A DNA stretch of 44,565 nt from DATCIH01 sp036507955 (GTDB lineage: Bacteria > Bacillota > Clostridia > Clostridiales > Clostridiaceae): the NCBI GenBank assembly GCA_036507955.1, contig DATCIH010000040.1:1-44565 (forward strand). Reading direction: 5' to 3'. The notes below the pieces were generated by a model, which searched no databases, was not told the DNA's origin, and saw nothing but the letters and a program-made list of their open reading frames with translations. The position numbers and the translations under genes are program-made. Positions 15,615 to 23,214 of this stretch are shown here, piece by piece (position 1 is the first letter of the stretch; every line of letters starts with the position of its first letter).

Positions 15615-15689
15615 TGTGGATGAATGTGCATATATATAAGAGTTATCAACAAGTTATCCACACAGCTGTGTATAACTGAACATTCGTTC
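15615..15689. promoter_or_regulatory. Cluster of DnaA-box-like 9-mers with a LexA/Cheo-type site
   Basis: Within 61 bp: TGTGGATGA (15615-15623, one mismatch to a reverse DnaA box), TTATCAACA (15643-15651, one mismatch), TTATCCACA (15654-15662, perfect consensus) and TGTGTATAA (15667-15675, perfect TTATACACA on the minus strand). The last two face each other across 4 bp and share the palindrome CACAGCTGTG. Next to them GAAC-ATTC-GTTC (15678-15689) matches the Gram-positive SOS operator core GAAC-N4-GTTC. The site lies in the aroK-aroQ gap just upstream of aroQ. The matches are seen directly; binding and function are inferred. Confidence 0.6.
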
Positions 15690-15741
15690 TAACAAAATGT
15701 TACAAATTTTTTTATAAAAAAGGGAGATTAAAGGAAATATT

Positions 15742-16203
15742 ATGGAAAAAATAAGAATATTGTTGATTAACGGACCTAATATTAATTTTACAGGTATAAG
15801 AGAAAAAAATGTTTATGGAAATAAGAATTATAGTGAAATATGTAAATATATTATGGGAGAAAGCGAACATATAGGAAGGGAAGTAAATAAAGAAATCGAT
15901 CTTGAGATAGTGCAAAACAATATAGAAGGAGAATTAATAAACATAATTCAAGGTGCTTATAATGTATATGATGGGCTAATTATTAATCCAGGGGCATATA
16001 CCCATTACAGTATAGCCCTGTATGATGCAATAAAATCCGTAGGCATAAAAACTATTGAGGTTCATTTAAGCAATATTCATGCAAGAGAAGAATTTAGAAG
16101 AAAATCTGTTACAGCGGCTGCTTGTGTAGGACAGATTTGTGGTTTTGGACCCCTTGGATATATCCTAGCATTAAGGGCAATCCTTAACCTAACTGAAGAT
16201 TAG
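15742..16203 (+). CDS. aroQ: 3-dehydroquinate dehydratase, type II
   Basis: 153 aa, the size of the dodecameric type II enzyme. LLINGPNINFTGIREKNVYG carries the catalytic Tyr25 and the mobile-loop Arg; INPGAYTHYSIAL and EVHLSNIHAREEFR carry the substrate-binding residues and catalytic His. It dehydrates 3-dehydroquinate to 3-dehydroshikimate, filling the step missing between aroB and aroE. A GGGAG site precedes it. It probably has its own control, given the DnaA/LexA-like sites in the gap upstream. Confidence 0.93.
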   Translation: MEKIRILLINGPNINFTGIREKNVYGNKNYSEICKYIMGESEHIGREVNKEIDLEIVQNNIEGELINIIQGAYNVYDGLIINPGAYTHYSIALYDAIKSVGIKTIEVHLSNIHAREEFRRKSVTAAACVGQICGFGPLGYILALRAILNLTED

Positions 16204-16253
16204 AAATTAATAATATTGGTATAAAAAATATTCGGATTAAGGGGTGAATCTAA

Positions 16254-16574
16254 ATGAGGAAACAAAAGAAAATTGGTTTTGGAAGCCTTTCAATAGTTCT
16301 TTTTTTTGTTGGAGTTTTATTTGCTTTAAGCTTCGACGGGGTTAACTGTATTGACGATAAAATATTTAAGCTATTTAATTTGGAAACTTGGTCGAATAAT
16401 GGAATAGGTTTCCATTATTCCTTAGTTATTTCAATATTAATATTTCTATTAAGTCAATTTATTGGAAAGAAAAATAAAAAGGATTTGGGTGCTATCATGG
16501 GTAGAAATCTATCCTTTTTCTTTGGACCCTTTATGGTAATCATGGTGGTTATTATGGGCTTAATTAATAGATGA
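16254..16574 (+). CDS. Small membrane protein of unknown function
   Basis: 106 aa. Three hydrophobic stretches are visible, about residues 9-26 (SLSIVLFFVGVLFALSF), 55-69 (YSLVISILIFLLSQF) and 86-104 (LSFFFGPFMVIMVVIMGLI), with a basic KKNKKD between the last two. An AGGGGTG ribosome site fits the start. It lies 13 nt before the Eis-like acetyltransferase and is probably co-transcribed with it. I do not recognise the family. Confidence 0.65.
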   Translation: MRKQKKIGFGSLSIVLFFVGVLFALSFDGVNCIDDKIFKLFNLETWSNNGIGFHYSLVISILIFLLSQFIGKKNKKDLGAIMGRNLSFFFGPFMVIMVVIMGLINR

Positions 16575-16587
16575 GAGGAGCACATAT

Positions 16588-17802
16588 ATGTCTAAAAGCT
16601 TTGAAATAAGAAAGATAAGGAAAGAAGAACGAGTTATCGCATCTAAAATACAATCTATATCCTTTAATTCTGGAGGTGACTTTAAACCCTTAGACGCAGA
16701 ACCTACCAAGCTTACTAAAGGGTATGAGAATTGTAGAGCTGCCTTTAATGAAGAGGGCAAAATGTGTTCATGTTTTGAACTAATCCCTTTTGAGGCAATT
16801 TTCCAAGGTAGTAAGGTAAAAATTGCAGGAATTGGGGGAGTAGCATCCCTTCCAGAGGAAAGGAAAACCGGATTTATAAGGGAAATATTTAAAGCTTCCT
16901 TTAAGGAGATGAAGGAAAATAATCAAATTTTATCGTTCCTATATCCTTTTTCTCATGTTTATTATAGAAAATTCGGATATGAAGCAGCTATGAAAAGAAG
17001 CACCTGGAGGATTCCACTAACTTCCTTTAGCTGTTTTAAAAGCCAAGGGAAAGTAAAAATGTATATACCGAATGAGTCTAGGAAGGATATTGAAGACATA
17101 TATAATGTTTTTATTATTGATAAAAATATGTCCCTAGTTAGAGATGATGCTCTATGGGATAATCATATAGGAAGAGATCCTTATAAAAACAATGAATACA
17201 CATATGTATGGTATAAAGACAATGGAGAAGCTGGAAGTTATATTACCTTTAAAGCTGTTAGAAGAGAAACTTTTAATGTGAATATGCAGGTTAAAGAGCT
17301 AATTTGGAAGGATAAGCTTTCATTGCTAGGTATTCTTGGATTTCTTAAGAGCTTTGTTCCTAGCTATGTAGACTTTATATGGGAAGCCTCAGAATTCTTT
17401 AATTTAAGTCACCTCTTCCTAGAGCCTTATGATGTGAAATTGGAAAAGAGTTCTGCAGGAATGAGCAGAATTGTAGATTTAGAAAAGGTTTTAAAGCTTT
17501 ATTTTTCATCTGTTAGCAAATTAATAAATAGTGGAGAAATAACGCTGCAGGTAGAAGATACCTTCTTAGATTGGAATAAAGGTATCTATAAGGTATCCTG
17601 GAAAGCTGGAGTTGTAGAAATATATAAGGAAGACGGTATTGTAGATATTAGCTTAAGCATACAAAGACTAACTCAGCTGCTTACAGGCTTTGCAGATTTA
17701 TCTGATTTTATCTATAATGATGATGTTAAGATATTAGGAAAATACGATCTTCTTCTGAGTGTTTTTAAGAAAAAGGATGTTTTTCTTAATGATTATTTCT
17801 AG
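16588..17802 (+). CDS. Eis-like GNAT acetyltransferase
   Basis: 404 aa, the length of the Eis family: two GNAT folds followed by a sterol-carrier-like C-terminal domain. The acetyl-CoA region is visible in GIGGVASLPEERKTGFIREIF (about 87-107, one position range), and YPFSHVYYRKFGYE is typical of the family. Eis proteins acetylate amines such as aminoglycosides or lysine side chains; the substrate here is unknown. GAGGAG site before the ATG. The 3' end overlaps the minus-strand SGNH hydrolase by 4 bp, and no terminator is seen between them. Confidence 0.8.
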   Translation: MSKSFEIRKIRKEERVIASKIQSISFNSGGDFKPLDAEPTKLTKGYENCRAAFNEEGKMCSCFELIPFEAIFQGSKVKIAGIGGVASLPEERKTGFIREIFKASFKEMKENNQILSFLYPFSHVYYRKFGYEAAMKRSTWRIPLTSFSCFKSQGKVKMYIPNESRKDIEDIYNVFIIDKNMSLVRDDALWDNHIGRDPYKNNEYTYVWYKDNGEAGSYITFKAVRRETFNVNMQVKELIWKDKLSLLGILGFLKSFVPSYVDFIWEASEFFNLSHLFLEPYDVKLEKSSAGMSRIVDLEKVLKLYFSSVSKLINSGEITLQVEDTFLDWNKGIYKVSWKAGVVEIYKEDGIVDISLSIQRLTQLLTGFADLSDFIYNDDVKILGKYDLLLSVFKKKDVFLNDYF

Positions 17803-18518
17803 ACTTTATTTTTTAATAAAAAATTAAAATTATCCTTTATATAACTAAGTAGTATTTCGGCTATAAAGGTATGACCCTCAGAATTTGGATGTATACCATC
17901 AGAACATAAAAGTTTACTATAATTAGAGGTTTTAAGAAAGGCTCCCCTGATATCAATCATTGGAGTTCTAGTATATATAGCAACCTCTGAAATTACCTGG
18001 TTGTAAGTATTATGCCAATTAAACAAGGTATCCTTTGAACCTAACCAATTTAGTATGTTTTCTTTTGACTTAGAATCATCCTTTGAAATCCAATTAAAAT
18101 ACTTTAGAGGATCTAAGGGCGGGAGCGTAAGCAATATAGGTTTAATATTGGAGGAAGTAAAAGCTTTTATCATTTCTATAAGGGTATCTTTAAATAAGAA
18201 TATATCAGTATTTGGCTTATGTAGTTCTTCTGGGTTGGTTGCTATTTCAGCCCAATTAAAATTACAATCATTTCCTCCAAATTCTATTAGAACAATATCA
18301 GGAGTTTTTCGGATAACATCACTATATAGTTTAGTCATACCCCTGCTGATGGTACTACCAAATTTGCCAGCATTATAAATTGTGCCTTTTATACTATCAC
18401 TTACTATATTAATAAAGTTATCTTTAAGGGTTGTATATTTTTTATCCTCACTGTTATAAATAACCCCTTTTGTTATAGAATCTCCATAGGCTACTATTAC
18501 ATAATCTTTTTCTTCCAT
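17799..18518 (-). CDS. SGNH/GDSL-family hydrolase (likely esterase)
   Basis: 239 aa from the ATG at 18518. An in-frame ATG nine bases upstream touches the AGGAG site directly, so the inner one, with 9-nt spacing, is chosen. Block I is VAYGDSITKG with nucleophile Ser14; block II is around GKFGSTISRG; block III is FGGNDCN; block V is DGIHPNSEGH with catalytic Asp and His. There is no signal peptide, so it acts in the cytoplasm. The family includes lipases and carbohydrate deacetylases. It lies 25 nt downstream of another esterase on the same strand, suggesting joint deacylation of imported sugars or glycosides (inference). Confidence 0.82.
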   Translation of the reverse strand: MEEKDYVIVAYGDSITKGVIYNSEDKKYTTLKDNFINIVSDSIKGTIYNAGKFGSTISRGMTKLYSDVIRKTPDIVLIEFGGNDCNFNWAEIATNPEELHKPNTDIFLFKDTLIEMIKAFTSSNIKPILLTLPPLDPLKYFNWISKDDSKSKENILNWLGSKDTLFNWHNTYNQVISEVAIYTRTPMIDIRGAFLKTSNYSKLLCSDGIHPNSEGHTFIAEILLSYIKDNFNFLLKNKV

Positions 18519-18543
18519 TTGATACATCTCCTAATTGTTGAAC

Positions 18544-19200
18544 TTAAGTAGCTGACAATATTGAATGTTCTAAGAACCATTTATATAAATCTATATTTCG
18601 GTAGGTTTCCTCCCAAACATTGTGATGACCTACAGGGTAGATTGTAAAGCTTACCTTAGCTCCATATTTATTTAAAGAACTAACCATTTCTTCTGTTTCG
18701 TGAAGTTTAACAATTTTATCCTTAGCTCCATGAAATGTCCAAATAGGAATATGGGATATAAATTTAGCAAGGTTCGGATTACCCTCCCCACAAATTGGAG
18801 CGATTGCAGCAAATTTATCTGGGTGCATCATAGATATATACCAAGTACCATTGCCTCCCATGCTATAGCCTGTTAAGTAAATTCTTTTAATATCTACGCA
18901 GTAACTTAAAGCTATAAAGTCAATAAGATCTATCACAAAGTCGCTTTCTTTTATCCAAAAAGAAGTCTTAGGACATTGAGGCGATAGAACTATAAAAGGT
19001 AAGTTCATACCTTCTTCTATTTCCTTAGGGAGACCTGCTGCTTTAAGCTGGTCAATATTATTGCCCCTTTCATCTGCACCATGGAGGCAAACTATTAAAG
19101 GCCAATTTCTATTTTTATCATAATCCTTGGGAAAATATAAAAGATAGTCTAAATCAGATTCTTTATGAACATTGGATTTATATACGTAGCTTTGTTGCAT
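18544..19200 (-). CDS. Alpha/beta-hydrolase, phospholipase/carboxylesterase-like
   Basis: 218 aa. PLIVCLHGADERG gives the oxyanion region (34-46). The nucleophile elbow is GYSMGGNGTW with Ser113, the acid Asp161 (HGAKDKIV), and the His is at 192-193 (VGHHNVW). It resembles small esterases that remove acyl or feruloyl groups and carries no signal peptide. It is the first gene of a two-gene minus-strand unit with the SGNH hydrolase. Substrate is not predictable from sequence alone. Confidence 0.8.
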   Translation of the reverse strand: MQQSYVYKSNVHKESDLDYLLYFPKDYDKNRNWPLIVCLHGADERGNNIDQLKAAGLPKEIEEGMNLPFIVLSPQCPKTSFWIKESDFVIDLIDFIALSYCVDIKRIYLTGYSMGGNGTWYISMMHPDKFAAIAPICGEGNPNLAKFISHIPIWTFHGAKDKIVKLHETEEMVSSLNKYGAKVSFTIYPVGHHNVWEETYRNIDLYKWFLEHSILSAT

Positions 19201-19294
19201 AAATATGCCTCCAATCTAATTGTCTCATTTATTTATTATAATTATACAGCAAAATAATTATTTTTACTAAAGGACTGTAAGTTTAGGGTTATTC

Positions 19295-19323
19295 TTGATA
19301 AATTATCTAGTGGATAGTATAAT
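19295..19323 (+). promoter_or_regulatory. Promoter of hisS
   Basis: TTGATA (19295-19300), 17-bp spacer, TATAAT (19318-19323), about 48 nt before the ATG. No T-box leader can fit between this promoter and the gene. Confidence 0.6.
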
Positions 19324-19370
19324 ACATAAACTAAAGTATTTTAATGAAGAACACGAGGAGAGGTATTTTA

Positions 19371-20687
19371 ATGGAAAATAAAATGGTAGTTCCTTCAATA
19401 TTACCAGGTTTTATGGAATTGTTGCCTGGAGATCAGATTGCTTTTAATGGCATGATGGATATAATCCGTAAGAATTATGAAAAATATGGTTTTGTTCCTA
19501 TAGACACACCGGTTATTGAGAAATCCGAAGTCCTTCTTGCTAAAGGTGGGGGAGAAACTGAAAAGCAAATATATCGCTTTAATAAGGGAGACTCGGACCT
19601 TTCTTTAAGATTTGATTTAACGGTGCCTTTAGCTAGGTATGTTGCTGAGCATATGGGACAGTTAACCTTTCCCTTTAGAAGATATCAAATAGGTAAGGTT
19701 TATAGGGGAGAAAGAAATCAAAAGGGTAGGTTTCGTGAATTTTATCAATGCGATATAGACATTATAGGGAAGGGAAAACTAAATATTATAAATGATGCAG
19801 AAATACCAAGTATAATATATTCTACCTTTAAGGAATTAGGGTTTGATTCCTTCACTATTCGTATAAATAATCGTAAAGTATTGAACGGATTTTTTGATTC
19901 ACTTAATATTACTGATAAAGCCGAAATCTTGAGGACTATTGATAAAATAGATAAGATTGGAGTGGAAGGTGTTAAAGAAGATCTAGAGAATTTAAATATT
20001 GATAAGTTAATAAGTGAAAAAATATTAGAATTCGTAAGTGTTAAAGGAACAAATGAAGAGATTTTATCATACCTATACAATCTTAAAATTGAGAATGTTG
20101 AATTTATGGATGGACTTGAGGAATTATCAAAGGTTGTATTTTATATAGCCCAGTTTGGAGTTCCTGAAAAAAACTTTTTAATTGATTTAAAGATAGCTCG
20201 AGGCCTTGATTATTATACTGGAACTATATATGAGACTATTTTAAATGATTATCCGAGTATTGGTTCGGTTTGCTCTGGAGGAAGATATGATAATTTGGCG
20301 GAGTACTATACTAAAAATAAATTGCCAGGGGTAGGGATATCCATTGGGCTAACAAGACTTTTTTATCAGCTTAGGGAAGCGAATATGCTTAAAGCAAGTA
20401 AAGGTTCTACCCTTTCAAAGGTACTTGTGATTCCTATGGATGATAGCTCCATAGCATATTCTATAAATGTTTGTAAAGATCTTAAAGATAAAGGAATTAT
20501 ATGTCAGGTGTACTTCGAAGAGGGTAAGCTTAAGAAAAAGCTTAGTTATGCTAATATGTTAGGTGTTCCTTATGTTATCTTGATAGGAAGTCAAGAGATG
20601 GAAAGTAAAATACTTGCTCTTAAAAACATGTTTGATGGCACCTCGGAAACTGGAACTATAGAAGAATTAATAGAAAAGGTAAAGTAA
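19371..20687 (+). CDS. hisS: Histidyl-tRNA synthetase, unusual subtype
   Basis: 438 aa from ATG 19371 (GGAGAGG site); an upstream ATG at 19344 lacks a site. Class II motif 2 is around GERNQKGRFREFYQCDID; the HisRS signature is ARGLDYYTGTIYE (from Arg277); CSGGRYDNL and motif 3 GVGISIGLTRLF follow. The C-terminal anticodon-binding domain (about 345-438) is present, so it is a true HisRS and not the HisZ paralogue. The motif 2 region REFYQCDIDIIG resembles eukaryotic and Bacteroidetes enzymes rather than the common bacterial form (RYRQFHQ), so this may be an acquired or second copy. It stands alone with its own promoter. A REP-like hairpin lies just after the stop. Confidence 0.9.
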   Translation: MENKMVVPSILPGFMELLPGDQIAFNGMMDIIRKNYEKYGFVPIDTPVIEKSEVLLAKGGGETEKQIYRFNKGDSDLSLRFDLTVPLARYVAEHMGQLTFPFRRYQIGKVYRGERNQKGRFREFYQCDIDIIGKGKLNIINDAEIPSIIYSTFKELGFDSFTIRINNRKVLNGFFDSLNITDKAEILRTIDKIDKIGVEGVKEDLENLNIDKLISEKILEFVSVKGTNEEILSYLYNLKIENVEFMDGLEELSKVVFYIAQFGVPEKNFLIDLKIARGLDYYTGTIYETILNDYPSIGSVCSGGRYDNLAEYYTKNKLPGVGISIGLTRLFYQLREANMLKASKGSTLSKVLVIPMDDSSIAYSINVCKDLKDKGIICQVYFEEGKLKKKLSYANMLGVPYVILIGSQEMESKILALKNMFDGTSETGTIEELIEKVK

Positions 20688-20694
20688 AAGGAAT

Positions 20695-20720
20695 GGTGAC
20701 ATACCTTTAGGTGTGTCACC
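20695..20720. repeat. REP-like hairpin
   Basis: GGTGACATACCT-TT-AGGTGTGTCACC: a 12-bp stem with a single T/G wobble, at the same position as in the 5948 copy. It sits between convergent hisS and the sugar-isomerase gene and may also act as a terminator, though it has no T-run. Confidence 0.65.
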
Positions 20721-20735
20721 AAATGAAGGAGCAAG

Positions 20736-21575
20736 CTATCTTACAAATTCTATGTTTAAACTTTCAGCTACCTTTCTTATGTTTGAGATAGCAAGATTAT
20801 ATTCTTCTGCTGTATTTAAATGTTCTACCATGATAGGGGTATCGGGGTTTAGCTTATTTAACTCTGTTAGTAAAGTATCAAAGGATAAACCACCAGTACC
20901 TGGTATAGCCTCATCAAGGTGCACTGTAAGCTTCCCTGACAATATTGTATCCTTGGCATGACAGCTCTTTATGTATGGTCCAAGTTTCTCAAACCATTCC
21001 AATATTAAGGCCTTATTGTTAAAATAATTATTTGGACTATTTATTACATTTACTATATCAAGGTGAGCAGCAAACTGCTTTCTGTCTATGGCTTTTATTA
21101 GCTTAAGAAAAGAATCAGCTGTGTCAGGATACATAAAGGGCATTGGTTCCAATGAAAAAAAAGTATGTTTAGGATTTACAGTATCAATTATTTCCTGAGT
21201 AGTTTTAACAATTAAATCAAAGGTTTCCTCAGTAAGATTATCCTTGTCTGGACCGTCCCACTGTTCACCTCTTGATCCTGAGATATTGACACAACATATA
21301 GCACCTAACTTATCTGCTAGAGCTAACTGCTTTTTGATATATTCTATAGCAGCATCTCTGATTTCTTTGTTTCTGCTCATAGGATTACACCAAGCGCCTA
21401 CTTCGGCTATTATAATGTTCGCATCAGCTGCAGCTTTCCTATAGCTTTCTATAACTATATCGGAAGCATCATTATTAACTGGACAATAAGCAGCACTGTA
21501 GCCTAAGGTTTTTAGTTCCTTAACCCATGCTTCCGGAGTTGCGGTATTGTTTATAACTGGTCCACCTAGTCTCAT
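20736..21575 (-). CDS. Sugar phosphate isomerase/epimerase-like TIM barrel protein
   Basis: 279 aa, xylose isomerase-like AP_endonuc_2 fold (PF01261). Likely metal ligands are in EVGAWCNP, FFSLEPMPF (Glu), AHLDIVNV (Asp), SCHAKD (His) and MVEHL (Glu), the usual scatter around the barrel. Members interconvert sugars, sugar phosphates or inosose compounds; the substrate cannot be told. An AGGTGGGG site precedes the ATG. It appears to be a single-gene unit. Confidence 0.75.
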   Translation of the reverse strand: MRLGGPVINNTATPEAWVKELKTLGYSAAYCPVNNDASDIVIESYRKAAADANIIIAEVGAWCNPMSRNKEIRDAAIEYIKKQLALADKLGAICCVNISGSRGEQWDGPDKDNLTEETFDLIVKTTQEIIDTVNPKHTFFSLEPMPFMYPDTADSFLKLIKAIDRKQFAAHLDIVNVINSPNNYFNNKALILEWFEKLGPYIKSCHAKDTILSGKLTVHLDEAIPGTGGLSFDTLLTELNKLNPDTPIMVEHLNTAEEYNLAISNIRKVAESLNIEFVR

Positions 21576-21680
21576 AATTTACCCCACCTTTTAATAATTT
21601 TATTTAAGTTGATTATAGCATTTCCAGCTTATATGTGAAATGGAGAAAATTATACTATATTGATAAACAGGAGGACAAAA

Positions 21681-22307
21681 ATGTCAGTAGCTAAAATGCC
21701 AAGAATTCTTGATATTTTAAATCCCGCAGACTTTTATTTGTATTACGAAGCAATATATAGAGAGTGTGAATTAAATGACTGTACGATTTCAGGTGATGGA
21801 GAAAAGATTGCTTTAAAGCAAATGATATTTAGGAATGTATGCTTTAAAGAGGCCTGTTTAAGATACAGTGATATTGTCGATGTAATATTTATAAATTGCG
21901 ACCTATCAAATATAGATTTTAGAGATAGTAGTATCCATAGAACAGAATTTATTGATTGCAAAATTTTGGGGACAAGCTTTACTGATACTAGCCTTGTAAG
22001 TGTAGCCTTTAAAAATTGCAATGGTAAGTACACTAATTTTAGATTTTCTAAATTGAAAGATGTGGAGTTTGAAAAAGTAAGCCTTGAAAGCTCTGACTTT
22101 TTAAATTCAAAGTTTACTAAAGTAAAATTTAAGGAAGCAAATCTTACCCTTAGCCAATTTTCTGGAACCTCTTTAATGGGGATAGACTTTACGAGTAGTG
22201 TTATAGATGGGATTAATGCTAGAGTTGAAGATATAAATGGAGTTGTAATAACCATTATGCAAAGCGTTGAGATAGCAAAAATTGTTGGTGCAGTTATAAA
22301 AGTATAA
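21681..22307 (+). CDS. Pentapeptide repeat protein, Qnr-like
   Basis: 208 aa from the ATG at 21681, which has an AGGAGG site 8 nt upstream. From about residue 55 to 185 the sequence follows the A(D/N)LxF-type pentapeptide pattern with centre Phe or Leu every five residues (CDLSNIDFRDSSIHRTEF, NLTLSQFSGTSLMGIDF). It should fold as a right-handed beta-helix. Length and the C-terminal IMQSVEIAKIVG tail resemble Qnr/McbG-type DNA-mimic proteins that protect gyrase, but such a role is only inferred. Its terminator (arms 22353-22364 and 22959-22970) has been split by a mobile element. Confidence 0.75.
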   Translation: MSVAKMPRILDILNPADFYLYYEAIYRECELNDCTISGDGEKIALKQMIFRNVCFKEACLRYSDIVDVIFINCDLSNIDFRDSSIHRTEFIDCKILGTSFTDTSLVSVAFKNCNGKYTNFRFSKLKDVEFEKVSLESSDFLNSKFTKVKFKEANLTLSQFSGTSLMGIDFTSSVIDGINARVEDINGVVITIMQSVEIAKIVGAVIKV

Positions 22308-22471
22308 AATCTAAAGATCCATTTTGATATTGAAGGGCCTGATATTGAAAATAAAGATCACTCCTTGAAAGTATAACGGGTTTTTTATAGAGGTGCAAAA
22401 GATGAATTCGCATTAGTTTTATCATAATGATTTACAAGAAAATATTCTCAATAAATTTATCTAATCGCATT

Positions 22472-22501
22472 AAAAATCACAGGTTATCACCTGTGATTTT
22501 T
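22472..22501. terminator. Hairpin terminator inside the MITE-like element
   Basis: AAAAATCACAGGT-TATC-ACCTGTGATTTTT: a 13-bp perfect stem with a 4-nt loop and A/T tails on both sides, suited to terminate on either strand. Confidence 0.7.
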
Positions 22502-22667
22502 ATAACACCTAAATATAGCTATTCTTCAACTACCTTAACAATTAATTAGCCTTTTAAGAATATTGTTCATCTATGCCCATATAAGAACATATTACCATAT
22601 TTATACAATAAGATATAGCAATTATTTTTTCACCTGAATATGTAAAATGTAAATTAAAAAACTTAAA

Positions 22668-22741
22668 ATTGATTGTACTTAGATTTAACATCGAATTTAA
22701 CATTGATTGTACTTAGATTTAACATCGAATTTAACATTGAT
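22668..22741. repeat. 34-bp tandem repeat, two full copies
   Basis: A 34-bp unit beginning ATTGATTGTACTTAGATTTA is repeated exactly at 22668-22701 and 22702-22735, and a third copy starts (ATTGAT, 22736-22741). It lies inside the MITE-like element. There are no spacers, so it is not a CRISPR array. Confidence 0.85.
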
Positions 22742-22853
22742 ATTAGCACATGTAATAAATTTATTGCAGTTGCTAATATTGATGTCAATTTTAGTGCTAA
22801 ATATAGGAAATATTAAGTGCGGATATATTGTAACCCTTGCAATATAACGATTT

Positions 22854-22893
22854 AAAGGCTATGTGAATTTAATAATTCTACATAGCCTTTTTA
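22854..22893. terminator. Second hairpin terminator inside the MITE-like element
   Basis: AAAGGCTATGT / ACATAGCCTTT arms with an inner GAATT / AATTC stem (one bulged T) and a T-run at the 3' side. It lies 50 bp inside the right end of the element. Confidence 0.7.
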
Positions 22894-22978
22894 GTGTCAT
22901 ATTCATTGATAAATTAGAAATTTCACCTCTAATAAAAACCCGTTATTGAAAGTATATAGGAGTGATTTTTATTTTATA

Positions 22979-23209
22979 TTATTGTTCTTTTTGAATAATA
23001 TAACCGTATTTTAATTCATCTTTGAATAGTTCATATATAAAACTTGGACTTTCTTTATACAACCCTGTTTCCACATCTGATATCTTTTCAAATATTCGAG
23101 AATTATATACAATCTGCATAGATTTTTGAATGCTATATTCTTCATCTTCACACAAAAACTTTATTAATTCTTGGGTAATACCTTCAATTAGTTCTTTTAT
23201 TGTATTCAT
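22979..23209 (-). CDS. Small cassette protein linked to DUF3990/DUF3791
   Basis: 76 aa. The pattern EYSIQKSMQIVYNSRIFEKI, then DVETGLYKESPSFIYELFKDEL, is that of the short acidic proteins that accompany DUF3990 genes in Clostridia (recognition from memory of the family, not a search). An AAGGAG site lies 9 nt before the ATG. It is the third gene of a minus-strand cassette DUF3791 - DUF3990 - this gene. It may be an antitoxin or accessory protein; no function has been shown to my knowledge. Confidence 0.65.
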   Translation of the reverse strand: MNTIKELIEGITQELIKFLCEDEEYSIQKSMQIVYNSRIFEKISDVETGLYKESPSFIYELFKDELKYGYIIQKEQ

Positions 23210-23214
23210 ATTAC

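Larger units (their letters stand above)
22374..22945. mobile_element. 572-bp MITE-like element with TIRs and 9-bp target duplication
   Basis: The ends are inverted repeats: left TAACGGGTTTTTTATAGAGG and on to TG (22374-22395), right the reverse complement TAACGGGTTTTTATTAGAGG and on to TG (22924-22945), 20 of 22 positions identical. Both sides are flanked by TTGAAAGTA (22365-22373 and 22946-22954), a 9-bp direct repeat. No ORF of useful size is inside. The element carries two terminator hairpins and a 34-bp tandem repeat. It must have been moved by a transposase encoded elsewhere; the family is not recognised (9-bp duplications occur in several IS families). Confidence 0.75.
22353..22970. 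terminator. Bidirectional terminator split by an insertion
   Basis: Left arm AAAGATCACTCC (22353-22364) and right arm GGAGTGATTTTT (22959-22970) pair over 12 bp with one G/T wobble. Once the 572-bp element and one copy of its 9-bp target duplication are removed, the loop is only 13 nt. It would have ended both the pentapeptide gene (+) and the 76-aa gene (-). As the sequence stands the arms are about 590 bp apart. Confidence 0.65.

Noticed and set aside
19201..19370. T-box leader for hisS
   Set aside because: No T-box motif or terminator/antiterminator pair is seen, and the promoter lies too close to the gene.
19371..20687. HisZ (ATP phosphoribosyltransferase regulatory subunit)
   Set aside because: The protein keeps the HisRS signature RGLDYYTG, motif 2 residues and the C-terminal anticodon-binding domain, which HisZ lacks, and no his biosynthesis genes are near.
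22668..22741. Possible CRISPR array
   Set aside because: The two 34-bp copies are directly joined with no spacers, and no cas genes are near; it is a simple tandem duplication.
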